This document shows, piece by piece, positions 1-6,996 of a DNA stretch of 9,996 nt. Location: assembly GCA_007120615.1 (NCBI GenBank), contig SKNI01000265.1, positions 1-9,996 of the forward strand, written 5' to 3'. The notes below the pieces were generated by a model. The model did not search any database. It was not told the DNA's origin and saw only the letters and a list, made by a program, of their open reading frames with translations. The stretch's first letter is position 1. Each line of letters starts with the position of its first letter. The translations under genes and the position numbers were made by a program. This stretch comes from Myxococcales bacterium. GTDB taxonomy: Bacteria > Myxococcota_A > Bradymonadia > Bradymonadales > Bradymonadaceae.

Positions 1-426
1 GGCGGCTGGCAAAACGAAGCCATCGGCGATCTCGAGCTTGGACAACCGGAAGCAGAAGTCCGTTTCTCCCTGGGAGATCCCACCGAGACGGGCGACGAAC
101 AATTTCAGGGCGCCGACGGACTATACGTCCAACAGCTCACCTACGACGATCTGGGCATCGAATTGTGGATGCACTCCGAAGAAGAGGGCGCTCCCAAAGA
201 GGTCGCCTCCATCACCATCTCCGAGCCCTCCGATCTGACCACCAAGAAAGGAATCCGCATCGGCTCCACCGAAGCCGAAGTCCAGGAGGCCTACGAATCC
301 CTCCACAACGAAGAAGAGAGCGAGCCGGGGACCACCTTCGTCGCAGGCTCCATCTACGGCGGACTCATCTTCACCTTCGAAGACGACAAGGTCACCTCGA
401 TCTTCCTCGGCGCATCGGCGGAATAA
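1..426 (+). CDS. C-terminal fragment of a hypothetical protein with two BamE/SmpA-like repeats
   Basis: The reading frame is open from base 1 and ends at TAA 424-426, so only the last 141 codons are present and the true start lies outside the window. The fragment is acidic and shows two related stretches: one near residues 11-28 (ELGQPEAEVRFSLGDP) and one near residues 84-99 (IRIGSTEAEVQEAYES). Each has the pattern 'hydrophobic-x-G-x-x-x-x-E-V', then a strand-rich tail ending in segments such as GGLIFTFEDDKVTSIFLG. This pattern recalls the repeat of small outer-membrane lipoproteins (SmpA/OmlA/BamE type), but the match is from memory and weak. No membrane segment is visible in the part seen. 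It lies 78 bp upstream of the lipid synthase and in the same direction. Nothing in it suggests a role in lipid synthesis, so it may simply be a neighbour. An internal ATG at 163 is unlikely to be the start, because the coding pattern continues upstream of it. Confidence 0.7.
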   Translation, partial: GGWQNEAIGDLELGQPEAEVRFSLGDPTETGDEQFQGADGLYVQQLTYDDLGIELWMHSEEEGAPKEVASITISEPSDLTTKKGIRIGSTEAEVQEAYESLHNEEESEPGTTFVAGSIYGGLIFTFEDDKVTSIFLGASAE

Positions 427-504
427 GACTCGCCCTCTGTACCTTCTCCAACCTTCCTTGTATGCTCCCCGACCGAATATTGATTTTATGTTGGAGAATG
501 ATTC
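427..504 (+). promoter_or_regulatory. Spacer and ribosome binding site before the pfaA-like gene
   Basis: This 78-bp gap is the only intergenic DNA in the window. GGAG at 493-496 lies 8 bases before ATG 505 and is a good Shine-Dalgarno sequence, which supports that start. The encoded N-terminus then runs straight into the KS signature (PIAIVGVSALFP). The ATG codons at 488 and 498 are out of frame. The gap is pyrimidine-rich, then AT-richer near 475-490. No terminator hairpin was seen, so the upstream gene could read through, or a local promoter could sit here. No promoter boxes are convincing. Confidence 0.6.
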
Positions 505-3500
505 ATGGCGTCAGATGTTACCCCCACCCAACCCATCGCCATCGTCGGTGTCAGCGCACTTTTCCCCGACTCCATCAACGCCGGCGGATTCTGGCAAAAT
601 ATCCTCGACGGTCGCGATCTGATCACCGACGTCCCCCCGTCGCACTGGCTCATCGACGACTACTTCGATCCCGACCCGGGCGACGCCGATAAGACCTATT
701 GTAAGCGGGGCGGATTTCTACCGGACGTCGATTTCGATCCGGTAGCCTTTGGGATTCCCCCCAATGTCATCCCCGCCACCGACACCACCCAACTTCTGGC
801 GCTCATCGTAGCTCGCCAGGTTTTGACCGATGCCTTCTCCAGTCAATTCGAGACCATGGATAAGGAGAAGATGAGCATCATCCTCGGGGTCACCGCCGGC
901 CAGGAACTCCTCCTTCAGGCCGCCTCCCGACTCCAGCGTCCCCAGTGGCTCGCCGCCCTTCGTGAAGAGGGAGTTGCCGAGCCCGAAGCCCAGAAGATCT
1001 GCGATCGCATCGCCGACAAATATACCCCCTGGCAGGAGAGTACTTTTCCCGGACTCCTCGGAAATGTCGTCGCCGGCCGCATCGCTAACCGCTTCGACCT
1101 GGGCGGGACCAATTGTGTTACCGACGCCGCCTGCGCCTCCTCGCTCTCGGCCCTTTCCATGGGGATCAACGAGCTCTATCTTGGCCACTCCGACGTGGTC
1201 ATCACCGGCGGCGTGGACTGCTTCAACGATATCTTCATGTATATGTGCTTCACCAAGACCCCGGCCCTCTCCCGAAGCGGCGACTGCCGCCCCTTCGCCG
1301 ACGGCGCCGACGGCACCCTGATGGGCGAAGGCATGGGCATGTTCGCCTTAAAGCGCCTCAAAGACGCCGAAGAGGACGGCGATCAGATCTACTCCGTCAT
1401 CAAAGGAATGGGGTCCTCTTCCGACGGGCGCTCCCTTTCGGTCTACGCACCTCTTCCCGAAGGACAGGCCAAGGCCCTGACCCGGGCTCACGAAAGAGCC
1501 GGCGTCACCGCTGATACCGTCGAACTCGTTGAAGCCCACGGAACGGCCACTAAAGCCGGTGACGTAGCTGAATTTCAGGGACTAAAACACGCCTTCTCCG
1601 ACCCCGCCTTCTCTGACCCAGAGAGCGCCAACAAACCCTGGTGCGCTCTGGGCTCGGTGAAGAGTCAGATCGGCCACACCAAGGCCGCCGCCGGCGCCGC
1701 CGGACTTTTCAAAGTCGTCATGGGCCTACACCACCGCACACTACCCCCGACCATCAAAGTGGGCCGCCCCAACCCGAAACTTCTCGTCGAAGACAGCCCC
1801 TTTTATATCAACTCCCAGGCCCGACCCTGGATCCGGGGCTCCGACCATCCCCGCCGGGCAGGCCTCAGCTCCTTTGGCTTCGGCGGAAGTAACTTCCACG
1901 TCGTCCTCGAAGAATATACGGGCCCCGGAAAGCGCCCCGCCCGTTCCCGAACCCTGCCCGCCGAGGTCCTGGTATTCTCCGCTGACTCCGGTGAAGCGCT
2001 TCAACAGAAATTACAGGCGGTCCTCGACGAACTCACGGAACTACCGGAGCGTCACGAAGAGCGGCGCGAACTGCTCTCTTTTCTGGCCCACCAGAGCCAG
2101 AGTGAATTCGACGCCGACGCGGACCACCGCTTCACCCTGACCGCCACAGACCTTGGAGATCTCGGAAAGAAACTCTCCACGGCCACCTCGAAACTCTCCG
2201 ACGGCGACGACGAATTCTCGCTTCCCACCGGTGCTTTTTACCGAAACGCCACTCGAAGCCACCAGAAGATCGGATTTCTCTTCCCCGGACAGGGAAGCCA
2301 ATACGTCAATATGGGCGCCGACCGGGCGATGACCTTCGACCGAGCCCGCGCAGTCTGGGACGAAGCCGCAGATCTCGACTTTCCGCTTCATCGAACCGTA
2401 TTTCCTCCGCCGGCCTTTGACGACGAAACAAAAGAGGCTCAGAAAAAAGAGCTCACCAAAACCGAATGGGCACAGCCGGCCATCGGCGCCGAAAGTTGCG
2501 CCCAACTGGCTCTTCTGGACGCGCTGGGACTCCAACCGGACGCCCTCGGCGGCCACTCCTTCGGCGAAATCACAGCCCTTCACGCCGCCGGCGTATACGA
2601 CCGCCAGACCATGCTCCGAATCGCCCGAAAGCGCGGCGAATTGATGGCCCAGGCTGCCCGGTCCACCACCGGCGCCATGACCGCCGTTCGCACCTCTGCA
2701 CAGAACCTGGCACCGTTGATCGAGGACGAAAATATCGTCATCGCAAACGACAACAGCCCCACTCAAGTCGTGATCTCCGGGGCCATCGATGAGATCGAAA
2801 CGATCGAAGCTCGACTCGACGAGGAGCTTCTGGCCTACGCGCGACTCCCGGTGGCCACCGCCTTTCATTCTCCCATCGTCGCCGAAGCCACCGCCCCCTT
2901 TTCCGACTTCTTATACGGTCTCGATCTCGACGAGCCCAGGGTGCCGGTCTACGCCAACACCACGGCCAAACCCTACGCCTCTGACGCCGATTCGATTCGA
3001 GAAAACCTGACCGAACAGATCGAAAATCCCGTCCGCTTCGTCGAGATGATCCAGAAAATGTACGACGACGGCGTTCGAACCTTCATCGAGGTCGGCCCCG
3101 GAGGTGTCCTCTCGGGGCTCGTCTCCCGATGTCTTCACAATCAGGACCACCAGACCGTCACCCTGGACAACCGCTCCAAAAACGGCGTCCAGACCCTTTC
3201 GTTGGCCCTGGCCAACTTGAGTTCCCTCGGTCTGAGCCTGGACTACTCCACGCTCTGGGAGGGCTACGCCGAACCCGAAGATCCACGCCTTCGTCAGCGC
3301 TCCAAATTCACCGTCAAACTCAACGGCGCCAACTTCGACCGCCCCTATCCACCGGCCGGCGGCTCCAAAGACGTGCCACCTCCAAATCCTCCTGCCTCTT
3401 CTCCTCAACCGTACACAAACGGCGGGCTCAACCACGGACCAACCATGAGTACCCAGAACAAGAATCCGAATTCCGCGACCAACGGGCACGTAACCAACGG

Positions 3501-6500
3501 GCACGCAACCAACGGCCACGCTCCTGACAAGCAAGCCCACGGGCACGCTGCCACACAGCAGCAGCCGCCCCAGCAGCAGCAACAACAGGCGGGACCAGGC
3601 GGCCCTGCAGACCCCGCCGCCGCCCACGCTTTCGCCGCCTACCAGCGTTCCATGGCCGAAAGCCACATGGCCTATCTTCGCCTCATGGAAGAATCCGTCG
3701 CCCAGGCCCAGATGGCCTATATGCAGGCCATGGAGACCTCCTTTCGACAATGGTGCGCCGGCGGCCAGGCGACTCCCGTCCAGCCTCAACCGCCCCTGCA
3801 AAACCACCCGGCCCCGCGACCCGCAAACGGCGCCATAAACGGGTTCACAAACGGTGCCCACCACCCCTATTCACCGCCCACACAGCAGGTACCTGGCACC
3901 GTTCAGAACGGCGCCCCGAACCACCCGCAACCCTACTATTCATCGCCTTCTCCGGCCCCTTACCAAAATGGCGCCACCCACGCCCCGCAGGTACCTGGCA
4001 CCGTTCAGAACGGCACCCCGAACCACCCGCAGACCCACTATTCATCACCCTCTCCGGCCCCCCACATAAATGGCGCCCCGACCTCCCCGCAGGTACCTGG
4101 CACCGTAACTTCGCCCCCCGAATCGGGACCGGATATCACCACCGTAATGCTCTCCGTAGTCGCCGAGAAAACGGGCTATCCCACCGAGATGCTCGACGCC
4201 TCCATGGCGCTGGAAGCAGACCTCGGAATCGACTCCATCAAGCGAGTTGAAATTCTCTCCGCCGTGCAGGAAGAAGTCCCCGCGCTTCCCGAACTAGACC
4301 CCGGCGAGATGGCTACGTTGAAGACGCTCGGCGAGATTACTGAGTATCTTGATGGACTGGCTGGTTCTGGCTCGTCGGCAACCAATTCGTCGACAACCAA
4401 TGGCACCGCACTAAATAGCACACCGAGCGCCGAACCTTCACCGCCCAGCGCATCGCCGCCTCAAGACCTGAGCACCATCTTTATGGCCGTGGTCGCCGAG
4501 AAGACCGGCTATCCCACGGAGATGCTCGACACCTCGATGGCGCTAGAAGCAGATCTTGGAATCGACTCCATCAAACGAGTCGAAATCCTCTCCGCTGTTC
4601 AGGACCAGGTTCCTTCGCTCCCCGAACTCGACCCCACCGCCATGGCCACCTTGAAAACCGTCGGCGAAATCGTCGGCTACCTCGAGGGTTTCGACACCCC
4701 CCAGGGAGGTAGCCGCCTGGGAAAGCCTGAACCGTCGCCGGCAGCACCCACCATTCCTGCGCGCTTCGTGCCGCAATTGGTGGAAGCTCCGGCGGCGGGA
4801 CTCAACCTCTTGACCGCTTCGCCCATCACCATCATCGACGATGAAACCGGCGTCGGCGCCGCCCTGGTGCGCATTCTGGCCAAACGTGGCTACGCGGCAT
4901 CTCTCAGCGACGACGCCGATCAGGCGCCCCAGATCATCGACCTCCGAGGACTCCGGGACCTAAGCTCCATCGACGACGCACTCGCCGTCCAGCGCGACGC
5001 TTTTCACACCGCCCGCTCTATCGCCGGCAGCTCTGGCGGACCGGTACAAACTTACGTCATCGCCTGGAATACGGGCGGAACCTTCGGCCTCAAACAAGAC
5101 CCTGGCACCACGCAGAACCCCGCCCAATCCTGGATAGGCGGACTCGCCGGACTCGCCAAGACCGCCAACCTCGAATGGCCCGATGCCACCGTCAAAGCCC
5201 TCGACCTGGCCACCCCTGAGGCAAAGAAAGCGGCCGAACAGAAGAAAGCACAGGCCACGCTGATCGCCGACGAATTGACCGATGGCGGCCCCGAAGTAGA
5301 AGTCGCCTTCGACCCATCGGGCGCCCGCTACACCATCCACTCCGTTCGACAAGAACTGGATCTCACAGACCCGAAACTCTCCATCGACGACAGCGACATC
5401 GTCGTCGCCTCCGGTGGTGCCCGCGGCGTCACAGCCCGCTGCCTCATCGAGCTGGCCCGACGCGCCCAACCGACCATCGTACTCCTCGGGCGCTCTCCTC
5501 TTCAAAACGAACCGCCCTCCTGCAAGACTGCCACAACCGACGCCCAGATCAAGCGGGCACTTCTCAAAGACGCCGTGGCCGAAGATCGCAAAGTCACCCC
5601 CGCCGAATTGGGTAAAAAAGCGTCAAACATCCTGAAATCTCGAGAAGTCCGCGCCACCATCGACGCCATCAAAGAAGCTGGCTCCCAGGTTCGCTACGCC
5701 ACCGCCGACGTTCGCGACCGCGACGCGCTCCGAGCCGCCCTCAAAGAAGTCCGAACCGACTTCGGAAGCCCCACCGTCATCGTCCACGCCGCCGGTGTAC
5801 TGGCCGACAAGCGCATCCAAGAGAAGACCGACGACCAATTCGACTTCGTCTTCGACACCAAAGTCGACGGACTTCGCTCCCTTCTGGAAGTCACCGCCGA
5901 CGACCCCATCAAAGCACTTTGCCTTTTCTCATCGGTCGCCGCTCGCACCGGAAATATCGGCCAGGTCGACTACTCCATGGCCAACGAAACCCTCAACAAA
6001 GTCGCTTACGCCGAAGCCGGCCGCCGCGGGATATTCGCCCGCTCCCTTAACTGGGGCCCCTGGGACGGCGGCATGGTGGACGACTCCTTGCGCGCCCACT
6101 TCGAATCGCGAGGCGTCTCGCTTATCGACCTCCACGGCGGCGCCATCGCCTTCTGCAACGAATTCACCTCGGGCAACTCAAACACCACCGAAGTCGTCCT
6201 CGGCGACGGGCTCCCCGAAGCCTCCGACAACACGCGGGCCCTGATCGCCATCGACGCCATCTCCCACCCGTACTTGAGCGGCCACACCATCGACGGAAAC
6301 GTCGTCTTGCCGGCCACCTTCGTCCTCCACAACCTCACGCGCCTCGCCATAAGCGCCCGACCCGGCCTCCACCTTCAGAAAATCCGCGACTTCCGAGTAC
6401 TCAAAGGCATCACCCTCGAAGGCTTCGACGACGTCTCCAAAAGCCACCGCTTCGTCGCCGTCGCCCACCCGTCGCCCGCCGACAAGACAAGCCTGACGCT

Positions 6501-6996
6501 CCAACTCCAGAACCTCGACGGTGCCGCACATTATAGCGCCACCGCCGAATTCGGCCCGGAAACACCCACCGTCGAACCTCTCGATACCCCAGAAGAGTTC
6601 GGCAAAACCCGCTGGGACGCCGACACGGTCTACGAATATTACCTCTTTCACTCCGAAGACTTTAAGGTCCTCACCGAAATCGAAGGCCTGGGCCATACCA
6701 TCGCCCGCGCCATTTTGAACGACTCCACCCCCGCCGTCCTCCTCGACGCCGGACTCCAACTGGCATTGGTGCAGGGAATCGCCCACGACGGACGCTCCAA
6801 TCTGCCCACCGCTCTGGCCACGTTCACCGACCTCGGCGTCTCCAGCCCCGAGACGCCCGTCGAACTCATCACTCACACCCGCGAAATCTCCGCCCACAAG
6901 ACCGTCACGGACATCGATTTTCGCGACGCCACGGGCAGCACTATCTTCGCCATTCGAGGACTGGAAATGTTCTTTCGCGGCGAGTCCCTGACATGA
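505..6996 (+). CDS. pfaA: PUFA/secondary-lipid synthase subunit PfaA-like (KS-MAT-ACP-ACP-KR-DH)
   Basis: This is a cytosolic iterative type I synthase of 2163 aa that extends and processes acyl chains on its own carriers. Domains by residue: KS about 10-472, with DAACASS Cys210, HGTAT His345 and IGH His391. Malonyl-type AT about 588-880, with FPGQGSQ 593, GHSFGE Ser685 and AFHSP His788. A low-complexity linker about 930-1208 with one Met-rich helix (about 1041-1086). ACP1 about 1210-1285 (LGIDSIK, Ser1244). ACP2 about 1321-1396 (Ser1355). KR: a structural half about 1420-1600, then a catalytic half with the SGGARGVT nucleotide-binding loop at about 1636, Ser1810 and Tyr1823. C-terminal DH about 1915-2160, with HTIDGNVVLP (HxxxGxxxxP, His1927) and DAGLQ (Asp2081). 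The N-terminal block with ADKTYCKRGGF is, from memory, typical of PfaA. Two ACPs is few for PUFA synthases, which usually have four or more, so an HglE-like glycolipid or other lipid synthase is possible. The stop overlaps the next start. Confidence 0.92.
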   Translation: MASDVTPTQPIAIVGVSALFPDSINAGGFWQNILDGRDLITDVPPSHWLIDDYFDPDPGDADKTYCKRGGFLPDVDFDPVAFGIPPNVIPATDTTQLLALIVARQVLTDAFSSQFETMDKEKMSIILGVTAGQELLLQAASRLQRPQWLAALREEGVAEPEAQKICDRIADKYTPWQESTFPGLLGNVVAGRIANRFDLGGTNCVTDAACASSLSALSMGINELYLGHSDVVITGGVDCFNDIFMYMCFTKTPALSRSGDCRPFADGADGTLMGEGMGMFALKRLKDAEEDGDQIYSVIKGMGSSSDGRSLSVYAPLPEGQAKALTRAHERAGVTADTVELVEAHGTATKAGDVAEFQGLKHAFSDPAFSDPESANKPWCALGSVKSQIGHTKAAAGAAGLFKVVMGLHHRTLPPTIKVGRPNPKLLVEDSPFYINSQARPWIRGSDHPRRAGLSSFGFGGSNFHVVLEEYTGPGKRPARSRTLPAEVLVFSADSGEALQQKLQAVLDELTELPERHEERRELLSFLAHQSQSEFDADADHRFTLTATDLGDLGKKLSTATSKLSDGDDEFSLPTGAFYRNATRSHQKIGFLFPGQGSQYVNMGADRAMTFDRARAVWDEAADLDFPLHRTVFPPPAFDDETKEAQKKELTKTEWAQPAIGAESCAQLALLDALGLQPDALGGHSFGEITALHAAGVYDRQTMLRIARKRGELMAQAARSTTGAMTAVRTSAQNLAPLIEDENIVIANDNSPTQVVISGAIDEIETIEARLDEELLAYARLPVATAFHSPIVAEATAPFSDFLYGLDLDEPRVPVYANTTAKPYASDADSIRENLTEQIENPVRFVEMIQKMYDDGVRTFIEVGPGGVLSGLVSRCLHNQDHQTVTLDNRSKNGVQTLSLALANLSSLGLSLDYSTLWEGYAEPEDPRLRQRSKFTVKLNGANFDRPYPPAGGSKDVPPPNPPASSPQPYTNGGLNHGPTMSTQNKNPNSATNGHVTNGHATNGHAPDKQAHGHAATQQQPPQQQQQQAGPGGPADPAAAHAFAAYQRSMAESHMAYLRLMEESVAQAQMAYMQAMETSFRQWCAGGQATPVQPQPPLQNHPAPRPANGAINGFTNGAHHPYSPPTQQVPGTVQNGAPNHPQPYYSSPSPAPYQNGATHAPQVPGTVQNGTPNHPQTHYSSPSPAPHINGAPTSPQVPGTVTSPPESGPDITTVMLSVVAEKTGYPTEMLDASMALEADLGIDSIKRVEILSAVQEEVPALPELDPGEMATLKTLGEITEYLDGLAGSGSSATNSSTTNGTALNSTPSAEPSPPSASPPQDLSTIFMAVVAEKTGYPTEMLDTSMALEADLGIDSIKRVEILSAVQDQVPSLPELDPTAMATLKTVGEIVGYLEGFDTPQGGSRLGKPEPSPAAPTIPARFVPQLVEAPAAGLNLLTASPITIIDDETGVGAALVRILAKRGYAASLSDDADQAPQIIDLRGLRDLSSIDDALAVQRDAFHTARSIAGSSGGPVQTYVIAWNTGGTFGLKQDPGTTQNPAQSWIGGLAGLAKTANLEWPDATVKALDLATPEAKKAAEQKKAQATLIADELTDGGPEVEVAFDPSGARYTIHSVRQELDLTDPKLSIDDSDIVVASGGARGVTARCLIELARRAQPTIVLLGRSPLQNEPPSCKTATTDAQIKRALLKDAVAEDRKVTPAELGKKASNILKSREVRATIDAIKEAGSQVRYATADVRDRDALRAALKEVRTDFGSPTVIVHAAGVLADKRIQEKTDDQFDFVFDTKVDGLRSLLEVTADDPIKALCLFSSVAARTGNIGQVDYSMANETLNKVAYAEAGRRGIFARSLNWGPWDGGMVDDSLRAHFESRGVSLIDLHGGAIAFCNEFTSGNSNTTEVVLGDGLPEASDNTRALIAIDAISHPYLSGHTIDGNVVLPATFVLHNLTRLAISARPGLHLQKIRDFRVLKGITLEGFDDVSKSHRFVAVAHPSPADKTSLTLQLQNLDGAAHYSATAEFGPETPTVEPLDTPEEFGKTRWDADTVYEYYLFHSEDFKVLTEIEGLGHTIARAILNDSTPAVLLDAGLQLALVQGIAHDGRSNLPTALATFTDLGVSSPETPVELITHTREISAHKTVTDIDFRDATGSTIFAIRGLEMFFRGESLT
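3478..3522 (+). repeat. Three tandem 15-bp units encoding TNGHV/A in the AT-ACP linker
   Basis: Three back-to-back in-frame copies of ACCAACGGGCACG(T/C)A encode TNGHV, TNGHA and TNGHA (residues 992-1006). Units 1 and 2 differ by one base, and the third has GGC for GGG and GCT for GCA. More NG pairs follow in the linker. The unit is one whole number of codons, so slippage can change linker length without breaking the frame. Confidence 0.9.
3556..3588 (+). repeat. CAG/CAA tract encoding a polyglutamine stretch
   Basis: Eleven codons encode QQQPPQQQQQQ (residues 1018-1028), mostly CAG with two CAA. The tract sits directly before an Ala-rich turn and the Met-rich helix (about 1041-1086), so it is probably a flexible spacer. 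It is a simple repeat that could vary in length between strains. Confidence 0.85.
3886..4107 (+). repeat. 102-bp in-frame tandem repeat in the AT-ACP linker, two full copies plus a partial third
   Basis: Copies start at 3886, 3988 and 4090, spaced exactly 102 bp. Each full copy encodes 34 residues that begin QVPGTVQNG and continue through NHPQ, YSSPSPAP and an NGA segment. The third copy stops after QVPGTV and leads into ACP1. Each copy begins with the near-palindrome GGTACCTGGCACCGT (3888-3902, 3990-4004, 4092-4106). The second copy differs from the first at scattered positions, so this is not an assembly echo. The Pro/Asn/Gly/Ser-rich product should be disordered and would act as a tether between the AT and the carrier domains. 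Confidence 0.93.
4132..4692 (+). repeat. Tandem duplicated ACP modules (period 333 bp)
   Basis: ACP1 (4132-4359) and ACP2 (4465-4692) are related by a shift of 111 codons. A 38-residue core from VVAEKTGYP to ILSAVQ is identical except for one Ala/Thr change. It includes the phosphopantetheine serines, encoded at 4234-4236 and 4567-4569. Many of the DNA differences in the core are synonymous, so the duplication is not brand new, or has been kept alike at protein level. The inter-ACP linker (about residues 1286-1320) is Ser/Thr/Asn/Pro-rich. Tandem ACPs are a hallmark of PUFA-type synthases. Confidence 0.95.
6979..6996 (+). promoter_or_regulatory. Translational coupling junction (weak SD plus ATGA overlap)
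   Basis: The pfaA-like stop TGA (6994-6996) overlaps the next ATG (6993-6995) as ATGA. GGCGAG at 6979-6984 gives a weak Shine-Dalgarno sequence 8 bases upstream. This arrangement implies coupled translation and a fixed ratio of the two synthase subunits, and places them in one operon. Confidence 0.8.

Noticed and set aside
458..486. Possible promoter: TTGTAT, 17 bp, TGATTT
   Set aside because: The -10 box is a poor match and the sequence is too short and biased to separate from chance.
165..692. Plus-strand frame of 175 codons spanning the gene boundary
   Set aside because: It overlaps the end of the upstream frame and the recognised KS start, and its Arg-rich product looks like a shadow frame.
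3886..4107. Regularly spaced repeats suggesting a CRISPR array
   Set aside because: The 102-bp unit repeats in full rather than as short repeats with unique spacers, and it is coding in frame inside the synthase.
5101..5110. CCTGGCACC near TTQNP as another palindrome copy
   Set aside because: Only nine bases match and the left arm is absent; this is easily chance in GC-rich DNA.
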